From NCBI GenBank assembly GCA_945910005.1, contig OX246741.1, positions 7,630,611 through 7,694,610 on the forward strand: a stretch of 64,000 bases of DNA. The letters run 5' to 3'. Both the position numbers and the translations under genes were made by a program. The notes below the pieces were generated by a model. That model was not told where the DNA came from and searched no databases. It worked only from the letters and a program-made list of their open reading frames with translations. Positions 36,070-48,600 of this stretch are shown here, one piece after another. The stretch comes from Isoperla grammatica. Its lineage: Eukaryota; Arthropoda; Insecta; Plecoptera; Perlodidae. The first letter of the stretch is position 1, and every line of letters begins with the position of its first letter.

Positions 36070-37896
36070 ATATGTTATGTTTTCCGCGGACAATACGTGC
36101 ACTGATATTATACTAATGTTTGAGGCGACTCAGTTTTAGTTTTCCGAATTTTACATTGAATGTTGGCCAATGAATGTGCACCCAATTGTTTTAGGGTGTA
36201 CACCAGACCAGGGTTTTCTGATGTCCCCCTCTTTAGATAGGTATTAGAGTATTTGCATAACTGGAAAGGAAAACCCGAGGGCTCAATCGCAGCATTTGCC
36301 TTGTGACAGAAAACTGTCAGAAAACACCTTCAGTCAGGATTGCCGATGACCGGTATTGAATTGGAGACCTTCCAAGTAAGAGTCTCGAGTGTTATCGCTG
36401 AGCCACTTCTATTGCTTCCGAAGATCCGTATGAAGAGAATTTATTTGCTACGGAAATGTCTAAATTCCACTGTGGAAAATGAACGGGAAACCGAATTGCT
36501 TTTCCATGTGTATTCAAATTAGGGGTTCGAACACAATCGATCAGTGCTTGTGAAGCGACTATCGACACGTTTTAAAAGAAAAGGAACACCGGGCGATGAA
36601 CCATCGGTTATAAGCTTGAACCAATACAAAGCGGTGGCATTATACGCGTCCTATTGCTTTATTTGAGTCCAGTTGAGAGCTTTGTTCGCCCCAGATTGTT
36701 GAGCAATCAGCGACGGGACAATTTAACGACAAAGCGTATTATCTTACAGTCTCCCTGCAAAAACCGCGCCTTATTAACATGTTTAGTTATATTTTGAGAT
36801 CGCTACATAATAATGAAAAAGTTACAAATGTCGTGAATGTTCGTTGCTATAAAATATAAATAGATATAGATAGACATTTAAAACACGAATTTATTTTCCA
36901 CGCCGCAATCTTGTAGGTAAAGAATTCTATTCATTCACTTTTCTTTTTAAACTAAAAATATACCCCCATATCAGTTTCGCATGATTGGTTTCTAAATTTC
37001 CAATTACTACCCCCTTCTTTTGTACGCGCGTTCTCGTGAATTTTCCAACACGCCTGAAAGCCTATTTAGACGCCTTGCGTATCCAATCTTTTTCGTCTCC
37101 CTTTTCCTCGACTATCTCATTCAAATCTAATCATTTCCCCCTCAATAAGCATCCTAGATCTTTTTCACTTTCGTTCCCATCAAAGAACGGTTTAAGATTT
37201 AAACACCCCAGCTTAACAATTCAGGCTATTTACTTCTTCAGAAAGGAAACAAAATGGAACGGATTAGAGTTTGCACTTGTAACTGAAGCTCTATTCGAAC
37301 ACATCACAAGTTATGAATGCCGTGTGAGTAACAATGTATGTGTGCAGTATATGATGACTAAACACTCATAACAGAACAACCATTCGTGTGTTGTGTATAA
37401 GTATAAAGCTCACAATTTATACCGGACGATTTTATTACTTGGGAAGTTTTCAAAAAAGAGGCTCACTATGTATAGGTACTTGGAAATAATGAACCTTGTT
37501 CAAACAATACGACAAGAAAGGCGATGCAAACATGGCTGCTCCATTATTTCCCTCTTGATGTACACCAGTTTTAATTGCATGCCTGAATAATAGCCACGCA
37601 GTTTCTCGACGGCCATTTTGTTCAACTTTGGTTTCCTTTTGCCCGAGAGTGATCGATTCAAATGGTAAATTCAAAATACGGGTACGTTACCAACTATCAT
37701 GTTTTACCATTTTAAATGAAGATTGGTTATATCGATCTTTGATTGGTTATTATCGCTCACTTGTCGATGGTGTTCGAAGCCTACAGGGTTGGTTTAGTCA
37801 CCTTAAATTAAAGTCCCTCACTGCAAATCAGTTTAGTTACTGAGTGGGTAGACTCTAAATGTGAATTTATTTATTTGTTTTATTTAGGTATAAAAT
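36070..37896. other. Gene-poor stretch
   Basis: Several unrelated open frames (the longest 128 codons at 36985-37371) lack motifs. A tRNA-like minus-strand piece lies at 36345-36408. Confidence 0.4.
36345..36408 (-). repeat. tRNA-like SINE head (degenerate)
   Basis: Minus strand: GTGGCTCAGCGATAACACTC resembles a tRNA D-arm with A-box, followed at tRNA-like spacing by TCTCCAATTCAATACC, a decayed T-arm/B-box. No acceptor-stem pairing is apparent, so it is probably a SINE remnant. Confidence 0.5.
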
Positions 37897-38040
37897 TGTC
37901 CCGAAACAACCTTACAGATGCTTTCGTCTTTGACGAGTTATTCGTGGCCAATCAGCGAGCTCCAATTACAAAAACCGATCGCTGATTGGTCCCGAGTCAG
38001 ACCTCTATAACGAGCGCATCGGTAAGATTGTTTCGGGACA
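37897..38040. repeat. Fold-back repeat (TGTCCCGAAACAA arms)
   Basis: TGTCCCGAAACAACCTTACAGATGC at the left pairs with the right end GCATCGGTAAGATTGTTTCGGGACA apart from a few bases. An inner stem, GGCCAATCAGCGA/TCGCTGATTGGTC, is nested within. The right arm supplies the GAAAC box of the minus-strand hammerhead-like core described next. Confidence 0.75.
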
Positions 38041-38100
38041 AATGACATCCCTCGTCAGGCGTGTAATGCGCCCTGATGAAGGGAGGTGGCCCTTCCGAAA
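38030..38100. ncRNA. Head-to-head hammerhead-ribozyme-like cores
   Basis: The minus strand has CTGACGA, then a stem GGGA/TCCC, then GAAAC (38030-38059). The plus strand has CTGATGA, a stem AAGGG/CCCTT and GAAA (38073-38100). Both fit the CUGANGA-stem II-GAAA core. On the minus strand, flanking GCGCAT and ATGCGC could form stem I. The cleavage triplet is not canonical, so activity is uncertain. Penelope-like elements and retrozymes are the known carriers of such cores. Confidence 0.45.
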
Positions 38101-38333
38101 TATTGACGACGAAGACCCAGTGGGTTGTCGTGGATATAATTTTGCAATAGTCAGTCAGTAAGTTCAGTAGTGTGTTTCTGTGACACCCGGACCCGGTTAT
38201 AACTAGCGTCATGTTATACATTTAAAAATAATACCTACAATACAATTCTTCGTTTTTTGTTCAACAGGGTCAGCGCAGATGCGTCAACCTCGTTGTGGCG
38301 GAGACGAGGTGACTCCCAACAAGTACCTCGCGT

Positions 38334-38361
38334 CTGAGGAAGACCCTGGACGCTACCGAAA
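38334..38361 (+). ncRNA. Hammerhead-like core (CTGAGGA...GAAA)
   Basis: CTGAGGA is followed after about 17 nt by CCGAAAA, next to a local inverted repeat (CCTCGT...ACGAGG). Stem II pairing is weak. It belongs to the same class as the cores at 28.4, 38.05 and 38.85 kb. Confidence 0.3.
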
Positions 38362-38836
38362 AGTGTGGTCTTGAGTGTGTTCTTTGGTTACTTTGAAATT
38401 TCGGTATTTGTAAAAGGAGCTTTATGATGTGAACGTACTATTTAGGTTTGTTTATGGTTTAAAAGTAGGTATTGAATTTATTATATTTATGTTTTGTGTC
38501 TGAACTGGCTTCTATGTCACAATGAGGTATTTTAAACCCCTAAAAGTGGCCCCTTGAACGTTGTCGCAGCTATTACTGCAAATAATCATACGAATAATTT
38601 GTGAAATAGGAGAATCGTTGAGGAGGACCAAAATATGATGGGATCTGTCAAAACAAACTATACCTCAAAAGTCAAAATAAGAATACGTGAAGACAATATT
38701 TTAAAATGTAAACATTGTAAGTCTGACTTATGGGGTAGCTGCCTGGCCTTGTCCTAGTTTACACAAGTAGGCCTAGAACCAACATCGCGTGACAATAAAC
38801 TAGACAGCGCACCTCGTTCGACGCCTGGTTTATGTC

Positions 38837-38917
38837 TTTTCGGGCGTCTGAGACGTCCGTCATCAGGCACGCGTTACCCGACATGCAGTGCGTGTCTGAC
38901 GATGAGACGCCAGAAAC
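38837..38917. ncRNA. Opposed pair of hammerhead-like cores
   Basis: Minus strand: CTGATGA...GAAAA (38837-38866). Plus strand: CTGACGA...GAAAC (38896-38917). The two halves form an inverted repeat (TTTTCGGGCGTCTGAGACG against CGTCTC...GAAACG) around a short centre, the same head-to-head layout as at 28.4 kb and 38.05 kb. Confidence 0.4.
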
Positions 38918-38936
38918 GTGTATCGACGTGTCAGCC

Positions 38937-40799
38937 GGTAAATTACGCGGGAGATAATTGATCAAGATGGAAGCAGTACTTAGTTTAACAATTCAAGTAA
39001 ACGTAGATCAATGTAACGAGCATTTAAGGTTTATGGCTACATTTTAAAATCTTTATTAGTAATTGTGACGTACTGATAATTTATTCCAAAGTTAATTCTT
39101 AGTATTACGATACGATGTTAACATACTCTTGACCTTGTTTGTACCATGTTCTAGAGCTACGAGCACGTTACAAAAATATCTTGGGATGTAGCTCCCACAA
39201 TCAAACGCAAACAAAGCAATTATTTTAGCTCGCGACGTTTACAGCACAGCTCGTTCCTTTATTTTAAACTTGGGGGAGATAGAAAACATTTCGTAAGAGG
39301 AACGACAGACAATTATAAACGTGGTGAAAAGTTGGATTTAATTTTGACAAATCTGAGATTTCAATTAAGATTTAACTATTTAATTCTAACAGAGATTGGT
39401 AATTACAATAAATTAATGTCGTTTGGAGACAGTCGCTGCTCTGATTAGATAGACTTCCTCACAAAAGTAGAAAGGTTTCAATAATTTACTTTTTTGTTGT
39501 TGGAAAAGGTGAAGAAATGTAAAGAAATATTATTTTATATCAACGTCTGAGCCATACTACTAGCAAATAATACTATTTAATGACAATATCGAATAATGAA
39601 TAAATGACACAATTACTAATCTAAATAAAATAAAATTGTAGAGATTTGAAAAGTAAAGTAGGCACAAAAATGACAACTTCTACGAACGATTTTCTGTTAC
39701 ACTAAAGTTGTATTGTAGTCTTGCCTCATATTGTATTGTATTGTATTGTATTTTTTAATTTTTAATTTACCATGTACAGCTCTTTAGTTACATTAGTAAT
39801 ACTAATATTCCACATAAAATTACTGTTTGACACTCTATTGTTGGTGTTTTATGAAGTACTGAAAGAAACATTTTAAATCGACTTCGATAATAGACACATG
39901 CAATTTAAGTATAGATATACACAGTAATTGTCCGGTCCTACTTTGTTAATTATTATAGTATGGAGTCATATAAATCCATGGTTATGGTATGGTACCAAAT
40001 TCCACAAACCGATAAGTTTCAAGCAAGCATGTTACAGTTTTACCACGCAGGGCCGAGGTTTCCCCCCCCCCCCCCATTGTATTTATATCGCACACAAAAT
40101 AGTGAACCAACACTTTGGATCTTAGACCTTCGCGAAGAGGGTGAAATTTATAGCCATATAAAATGCTACTGATGTGTTATAATAGCTCGGGTTTATTAAT
40201 TTTCAATCAATATTTTTATTTGTGTGTGTTTTATTGTTGATGGGGGTTGGGTTTTAAAATATATTCGCGTGCATTTGTATACGTAGGCCTATCTAATCTT
40301 CACAGTGATGGATTCACTTCTTACGTGCTTTATGTATTGTGTCTTCTTATCAAGAGTGATTATCAGTTTCGGAGAGGTGAAAAGTTCCAAAAGACATTTT
40401 ATGAATATAATAAGGAATGAACAGTGTAATATGTATGACATTTGGTTAATATTTATATGCCAGCTCTACTATTTAGTATACATGAATATATGATGTTTGT
40501 AACTTTGTGACATAAAGTTATTATCAACTTAAAAACAAAATTTACAAATGACATGTGACTCTTATCTGAAGTGAAAAAACAGTGAAAACTTAAAATTAAG
40601 TTATGACTCAAAAATGTGTTAGGCCCCTACACAATGTCTTAGTTTATTTTGTGGATCATGTGTTTTAAAACGTTTCATGTTATTATCGTGATTGCATTTT
40701 GTGACGAGAGAAGACTGAAGTGAAGTGACGTGAAGAACGTGAAAACTTTTTTCAAAAAGAGATACATATTCAAGAAAAGTGATTGATTCTGTAATGCTG
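38937..40799. other. Gene-poor stretch
   Basis: AT-rich. It includes a short (ATTGT)n run at about 39730-39760 and a C-run at about 40064-40075. No gene supported. Confidence 0.4.
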
Positions 40800-41695
40800 T
40801 ACTACTGATACTTGTTTTACTTACTTACTTGCTTGCCATACTGTGTAACTGTATTGTTAGTTACTACTGTACTGATGCTTGTACTTGCTTGCCATACTGT
40901 GTAACTGTATTGTTTGTTACTACTGTACTGATGCTTGTACTTGCTTGCCATACTGTGTAACTATATTGTTTGTTACTACTGTAATGATGCTTGTACTTGC
41001 TTGCCATACTGTGTAACTGTATTGTTTGCTACTACTGTGCTGATGCTTGTACTTGCTTGCCATACTGTGTAACTGTATTATTTGTTACTACTGTACTGAT
41101 GCTTGTACTTGCTTGCCATACTGTGTAACTGTAATGTTTGTTACTACTGTACTGATGCCTGTACTTGCTTGCCATACTGTGTAACTGTATTGTTTGTTAC
41201 TACTGTACTGATGCTTGTACTTGCTTGCCATACTGTGTAACTGTATTGTTTGTTACTACTGTACTGATGCTTGTACTTGCTTGCCGTACTGTGTAACTGT
41301 ATTGTTTGTTACTACTGTACTGATGCTTGTACTTGCTTGCCATACTGTGTAACTGTATTGTTTGTTACTACTGTACTGATGCTTGTACTTGCTTGCCATA
41401 CTGTGTAACTGTAATGTTTGTTACTACTGTACTGATGCTTGTACTTGCTTGCCATACTGTGTAACTGTATTGTTTGTTACTACTGTACTGATGCTTGTAC
41501 TTGCTTGCCATACTGTGTAACTGTATTGTTTGTTACTACTGTACTGATGCTTGTACTTGCTTGCCATACTGTGTAACTGTAATGTTTGTTACTACTGTAC
41601 TGATGCTTGTACTTGCTTGCCATACTGTGTAACTGTATTGTTTGTTACTACTGTACTGATGCTTGTAATTGCTTGCCATACTGTGTAACTGTATT
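40800..41695. repeat. 56-bp minisatellite, about 16 copies
   Basis: Unit TACTGATGCTTGTACTTGCT + TGCCATACTGTGTAACTGTA + TTGTTTGTTACTAC, repeated with few substitutions (for example ACTAT, GTAATG, GCCGTA). The first copy is longer and divergent. The array ends abruptly at the satellite junction at 41696. Confidence 0.95.
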
Positions 41696-42101
41696 GGCGA
41701 CGCCAACTTCGGGTAACCAAAATAGTTGATGTTTTGACGTTTTTATTTTTTTACGGGTAAACGGTTTAGGATAGAATTTTTTGGTTGTCAATTCCTTCTT
41801 ATTCATCGCTCTCTTGATATGTTTCGTATTTTTAAAAAAATAAAAAAAATAAAAAAATCAATATTCTCCGATTTTGCTATTCTGTGAGCTTTTTTTAAAT
41901 TTTGGACGCCTGTATCTCTGTAAGTATGACCCTCAGCATATTTTCGGTTTCAGGATGTCTAGATAATTAACGCAAAAAAAATAAAAAAAATACAGAAACA
42001 AATTTGGGCTTCACGCTTTTTTGCTACGAGCGCTTTAAAAAAATTTCCCCCATGTAATCCCTTCTCAATTTTTCTTGTCTGAATATGGAAGAAAAAAAGA
42101 C

Positions 42102-42176
42102 TGCCGGTTGCGGGTATCGAACCCCGGACCGCGAAAACACTAGTCGGCGTCGCTACTGCCTACGCCACGCCACTCG
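42102..42176 (-). repeat. tRNA-like module alpha of the satellite (first copy)
   Basis: Minus strand: TGGCGTAGGCAGTAGCG (A-box-like, 10 of 12 consensus positions), then an anticodon-like region, then GGGGTTCGATACCCG (B-box with GGTTCGA). Acceptor ends do not pair and only three T-stem pairs form. It is a tRNA-derived or tRNA-mimic sequence, not a working tRNA. Further copies lie near 43760, 45421, 47080, 48738 and 50395. Confidence 0.7.
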
Positions 42177-42550
42177 ATGGAAGTTGGTTCGCTTACACTA
42201 GTACATAACACACTGCTCTCAATGAATGCATGTATGTATCTCGATGCATTTTTATTGTAATTGTAACACCTAAGATAGATGGATTTACGAACAGAAAGTC
42301 TTTTTGGATTTAAAAAATATCCAAGAATACGATCTGAAGATAAAAACTCTGAAAATTGTGAAAAAACGGCTTCAAAGATTTTTTAAATTTTCGGAGTTTT
42401 TATCATCAGATCGTATTGATTGATTGGTTGATCGCGAAAGAGTTAATCGTTTGTGGAAACAATGAGACGTTTGGCAGTTAAAAAGTAAACCGTGTCCATG
42501 CACGTTGATGCATTGATATAAATGCGTGAAAATGGTGGAACAAAAAAGTG

Positions 42551-42626
42551 TGGATGTAACGGGTGTCGGACCCCAGACCACGACCATGCTAAGCGGAGAC
42601 ATACCGCATACGCCATAGCACACGAT
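42551..42626 (-). repeat. tRNA-like module beta of the satellite (first copy)
   Basis: Minus strand: TATGGCGTATGCGGTATGTC as D-arm/A-box and, at tRNA-like spacing, TGGGGTCCGACACCCG as T-arm/B-box. Other copies keep GGTTCGA. Copies lie near 44210, 45871, 47529 and 49188, and a diverged one near 50671-50745. The module is distinct in sequence from alpha, so each unit carries two different tRNA-like pieces in the same orientation. Confidence 0.65.
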
Positions 42627-45600
42627 GTGACTTCCAGCGCTTACACATGTACAAGACACACTGCTCTCAATGTTGTGCGTTGTTCGGGGTATTCAGTTAG
42701 CTTATATCATAACCTCCTATAGCCGTCTGAACTCCGGATACACATCCACAGAAAACACAGTTTTGGGACTTTCAAGACTTGACGTTGGGAACATCACTAT
42801 AACCTCCTATAGCCGTCTGAACTCCTGATACACATCAACAGAAAACGTAGTTTTGGGACCCACGTTGGGAACGTCACACTGAACAGCCAACATTAAAACA
42901 TGTTTCCTCGGCTTACCGTGCAAGGCAAACAATAACATTTCCAATGTATAGAGTAAGAATGTCCAATGAAGAAACTTTAATCATTATTTTCTTAACCCTT
43001 TAACAAGAGACGCTACACGCCGCCAAAGACGTGCTCAAATACACTCTGTTTTTTAGAATTATATTCTTTACGGCTATAATGTTTATTTTGGCGATTTTAA
43101 AGTTAATTCCCAAGGTAGATCTGACAATTGTCTACTTTGAAAAAAATCATCGCCTTGCTATGTTTGTTGTGAACGACGTCAGGCGTCGCTGAAATTTCAA
43201 AGATTTTGTTGTCAAGTTCCACTTTCGGTACCGATTGTGGATGAACGGTGGTACCTAGTTAGTCGTAGCTTCGAACTTAAGGTCAGAAAGAATCCTTGGT
43301 GACGTAGTATGAGTGTCGGTAGCGTCGGTTTGCACAGGTCGTGGTGAGGCGACGCCAACTTCAGGTAACCAAAATAGTTGATTTTTTGAGGTTTTAATTT
43401 TTTTACGGGTAAACGGTTTAAGATAGAATTTTTCGGTTGTCAGTTCCTTCGTATTCATCGCTCTCTTGATATGTTTCGCATTTTTTAAAAAATAAAAAAA
43501 ATTAAAAATTTCAAAATTCTCCGATCGTGCTCTTCTGAGACAAAATTTGAAATTTTGGGCGCCTGTATCTCTGTTAGTATGACCCCCAGCATATTTTCGT
43601 TTTACGGATGTCTAGATAATTAACGCAAACAAAATAAAAAAAATAAAAAAACAAATTTGGACCACCCGTTTTTTAGCTACGAGCGCTTGAAAAATAAATT
43701 TCCCCTTAGTAAACCCTTCTCAACTTTTCTTGTCTGAATATGGAAGAAAAAAAGTTTGCCGATAACGGGTCTCGAACCCCGGACCGCGAAAACACTAGTC
43801 GGCGTCGCTACTGCCTACGCCACGCCACTCGATGGAAGTTGGTTCGCTTACACTAGTACATAACACACTGCTCTCAATGAATGCATGTATGTATCTCGAT
43901 GCATTTTTATTGTAATTGTAACACCTAAGATGGATGGATTTACGGACAGAGGGTCTTATTGGATTTAAAAAATATCCAAGAATACGATCTGAAGATAAAA
44001 ACTCTGAAAATTGTGAAAAAAACGGCTTCAAAGATTTTTTAAATTTTCGGAGTTTTTATCATCAGATCGTATTGATTGATTGGTTGATCGCGAAACAGTT
44101 AATCGTTTGTGGAAACAATGAGCCGTTTGGCAGTTAAAAAGTAAACCGTGTCCATGCACGTTGATGCATTGATATAAATGCGTGAAAATGGTGGAACAAA
44201 AAAGAGTGGATGTAACGGGTGTCGAACCCCAGACCACGACCACGCTAAGCGGAGACATACCGCATACGCCATAGCACACGATGATACTTCCAGCGCTTAC
44301 ACATGTACAAGACACACTGCTCTCAATGTTGTGCGTTGTTCGGGGTATTCAGTTAGCTTATATCATAACCTCCTATAGCCGTCTGAACTCCGGATACACA
44401 TCCACAGAAAACACAGTTTTGGGACTTTCAAGACTTGACGTTGGGAACATCACTATAACCTCCTATAGCCGTCTGAACTCCTGATACACATCCACAGAAA
44501 ACGTAGTTTTGGGACCCACGTTGGGAACATCACACTGAACAGCCAACATTAAAACATGTTTCCTCGGCTTACCGTTAATGCAAGGCAAACATTAACATGT
44601 TCAATGTATAGAGTAAGAATGTCCAATGAAGAAACTTTAATCATTATTTTCTTAACCCTTTAACAAGAGACGCTACACGCCGCCAAAGACGTGCGCAAAT
44701 ACACTCTGTTTTTGCGAATTATATTCTTTACGGCTATAATGTTTATTTTGGCGATTTTAAAGTTAATTCCCAAGGTAGATCTGACAATTGTCTACTTTGA
44801 AAAAAATCATCGCCTCGCTATGTTTGTTGTGAACGACGTCAGGCGTCGCTGAAATTTCAAAGATTTTCTTGTCAAGTTCCACTTTCGGTACCGATTGTGG
44901 ATGAACGGTGGTACCTAGTTAGTCGTAGCTTCGAACTTAAGGTCAGAAAGAATCCTTGGTGACGTAGTATGAGCGTCGGTAGCGTCGGTTTGCACAGGTT
45001 GTGGTGAGGCGACGCCAACTTCAGGTAACCAAAATAGTTGATTGTTTGAGGTTTTAATTTTTTTACGGGTAAACGGTTTGAGATAGAATTTTTCGGTTGT
45101 CAGTTCCTTCGTATTCATCGCTCTCTTGATATGTTTCGCATTTTTTAAAAAATTAAAAAAAATTAAAAATTTCAAAATTCTCCGATCGTGGTCTTCTGAG
45201 ACAAAATTTGAAATTTTGGGCGCCTGTATCTCTGTTAGTATGACCCCCAGCATATTTTCGTTTTCAGGATGTCTAGATAATTAACGCAAAAAAAATAAAA
45301 AAAATAAAAAAACAAATTTGGACCACCCGTTTTTTAGCTACGAGCGCTTGAAAAATAAATTTCCCCTTAGTAAACCCTTCTCAACTTTTCTTGTCTGAAT
45401 ATGGAAGAAAAAAAGTTTGCCGGTAACGGGTCTCGAACCCCGGACCGCGAAAACACTAGTCGGCGTCGCTACTGCCTACGCCATTCCACACGATGGAAGT
45501 TGGATCGCTTACACTAGTATATAACACACTGCTCTCAATGAATGCATGTATGTATCTCGATGCATTTTTATTGTAATTGTAACACCTAAGATAGATGGAT

Positions 45601-48600
45601 TTACGAACAGAGGGTCTCATTGGATTTAAAAAATATCCAAGAATAAGATTTGAAGATAAAAACTCTGAAAATTGTGAAAAAACGGCTTCAAAGATTTTTT
45701 AAATTTTCGGAGTTTCTATCATCAGATCGTATTGATTGATTGGTTGATCGCGAAAGGGTTAATCGTTTGTGGAAACAATGAGCCGTTTGGCAGTTAAAAA
45801 ATAAACCGTGTCCATGCACGTTGATGCATTGATATAAATGCGTGAAAATGGTGGAACAAAAAAGAGCGGGTGTAACGGGTTTCGAACCCCAGACCTCGAC
45901 CATGCTAAGCGGAGACATACCCCATACGCCATAGCACCCGATGATACTTCCAGCGCTTACACATGTACAAGACATACTGCTCTCAATGTTGTGCGTTGTT
46001 CGGGGTATTCAGTTAGCTTATATCATAACCTCCTATAGCCGTCTGAACTCCGGATACATATCCACAGAAAACACAGTTTTGGGACTTTCAAGACTTGACG
46101 TTGGGAACATCACTATAACCTCCTATAGCCGTCTGAACTCCTGATACACATCCACAGAAAACGTAGTTTTGGGACCCACGTTGGGAACATCACACTGAAC
46201 AGCCAACATTAAAACATGTTTCCTCGGCTTACCGTTAATGCAAGGCAAACATTAACATGTCCAATGTATAGAGTAAGAATGTCCAATGAAGAAACTTTAA
46301 TCATTATTTTCTTAACCCTTTAACAAGAGACGCTACACGCCGCCAAAGACGTGCTCAAATACACTCTGTTTTTTAGAATTATATTATTTACGGCTATAAT
46401 GTTTATTTTGGCGATTTAAAAGTTAATTCCCAAGGTAGATCTGACAATTGTCTACTTTGAAAAAAATCATCGCCTCGCTATGTTTGTTGTGAACGACGTC
46501 AGGCGTCGCTGAAATTTCAAAGATTTTCTTGTCAAGTTCCACTTTCGGTACCGATTGTGGATGAACGGTGGTACCTAGTTAGTCGTAGCTTCGAACTTAA
46601 GGTCAGAAAGAATCCTTGGTGACGTAGTATGAGCGTCGGTAGCGTCGGTTTGCACAGGTCGTGGTGAGGCGACGCCAACTTCAGGTAACCAAAATAGTTG
46701 ATTTTTTGAGGTTTTAATTTTTTTACGGGTAAACGGTTTAAGATAGAATTTTTCGGTTGTCAGTTCCTTCGTATTCATCGCTCTCTTGATATGTTTCGCA
46801 TTTTTTTTAAAATATAAAAAATTAAAAATTTCAAAATTCTCCGATCGTGCTCTTCTGAGACAAAGTTTGAAATTTTGGGCGCCTGTATCTCTGTTAGTAT
46901 GACCCCCAGCATATTTTCATTTTACGGATGTCTAGATAATTAACGCAAAAAAAATAAAAAAAATAAAAAAACAAATTTGGACTACCCGTTTTTTAGCTAC
47001 GAGCGCTTGAAAAATAAATTTCCCCTTAGTAAACCCTTCTCAACTTTTCTTGTCTGAATATGGAAGAAAAAAAGTTTGCCGGTAACGGGTCTCGAACCCC
47101 GGACCGCGAAAACACTAGTCGGCGTCGCTACTGCCTACGCCACGCCACTCGATGGAAGTTGGTTCGCTTACACTAGTACATAACACACTGCTCTCAATGA
47201 ATGCATGTATGTATCTCGATGCATTTTTATTGTAATTGTAACACCTAAGATAGATGGATTTACGAACAGAGGGTCTTATTGGATTTAAAAAATATCCAAG
47301 AATACGATCTGAAGATAAAAACTCTGAAAATTGTGAAAAAACGGCTTTAAGATTTTTTAAATTTTCGGAGTTTTTATCATCAGATCGTATTGATTGATTG
47401 GTTGATCGCGAAACAGTTAATCGTTTGTGGAAACAATGAGCCGTTTGGCAGTTAAAAAGTAAACCGTGTCCATGCACGTTGATGCATTGATATAAATGCG
47501 TGAAAATGGTGGAACAAAAAAGAGTGGATGTAACGGGTGTCGAACCCCAGACCACGACCACGCTAAGCGGAGACATACCGCATACGCCATAGCACACGAT
47601 GATACTTCCAGCGCTTACACATGTACAAGACACACTGCTCTCAATGTTGTGCGTTGTTCGGGGTATTCAGTTAGCTTATATCATAACCTCCTATAGCCGT
47701 CTGAACTCCGGATACACATCCACAGAAAACACAGTTTTGGGACTTTCAAGACTTGACGTTGGGAACATCACTATAACCTCCTATAGCCGTCTGAACTCCT
47801 GATACACATCCACAGAAAACGTAGTTTTGGGACCCACGTTGGGAACATCACACTGAACAGCCAACATTAAAACATGTTTCTTTGGCTTACCGTTAATGCA
47901 AGGCAAACATTAACATGTCCAATGTATAGAGTAAGAATGTCCAATGAAGAAACTTTAATCATTATTTTCTTAACCCTTTAACAAGAGACGCTACACGCCG
48001 CCAAAGACGTGCGCAAATACACTCTGTTTTTGCGAATTATATTCTTTACGGCTATAATGTTTATTTTGGCGATTTTAAAGTTAATTCCCAAGGTAGATCT
48101 GACAATTGTCTACTTTGAAAAAAATCATCGCCTCGCTATGTTTGTTGTGAACGACGTCAGGCGTCGCTGAAATTTCAAAGATTTTCTTGTCAAGTTCCAC
48201 TTTCGGTACCGATTGTGGATGAACGGTGGTACCTAGTTAGTCGTAGCTTCGAACTTAAGGTCAGAAAGAATCCTTGGTGACGTAGTATGAGCGTCGGTAG
48301 CGTCGGTTTGCACAGGTTGTGGTGAGGCGACGCCAACTTCAGGTAACCAAAATAGTTGATTTTTTGAGGTTTTAATTTTTTTACGGGTAAACGGTTTGAG
48401 ATAGAATTTTTCGGTTGTCAGTTCATAATATTCATCGTTCTCTTGATATGTTTCGCATTTTTTAAAAAATTAAAAAAAATTAAAAATTTCAAAATTCTCC
48501 GATCGTGGTCTTCTGAGACAAAATTTGAAATTTTGGGCGCCTGTATCTCTGTTAGTATGACACCCAGCATATTTTCGTTTTCAGGATGTCTAGATAATTA

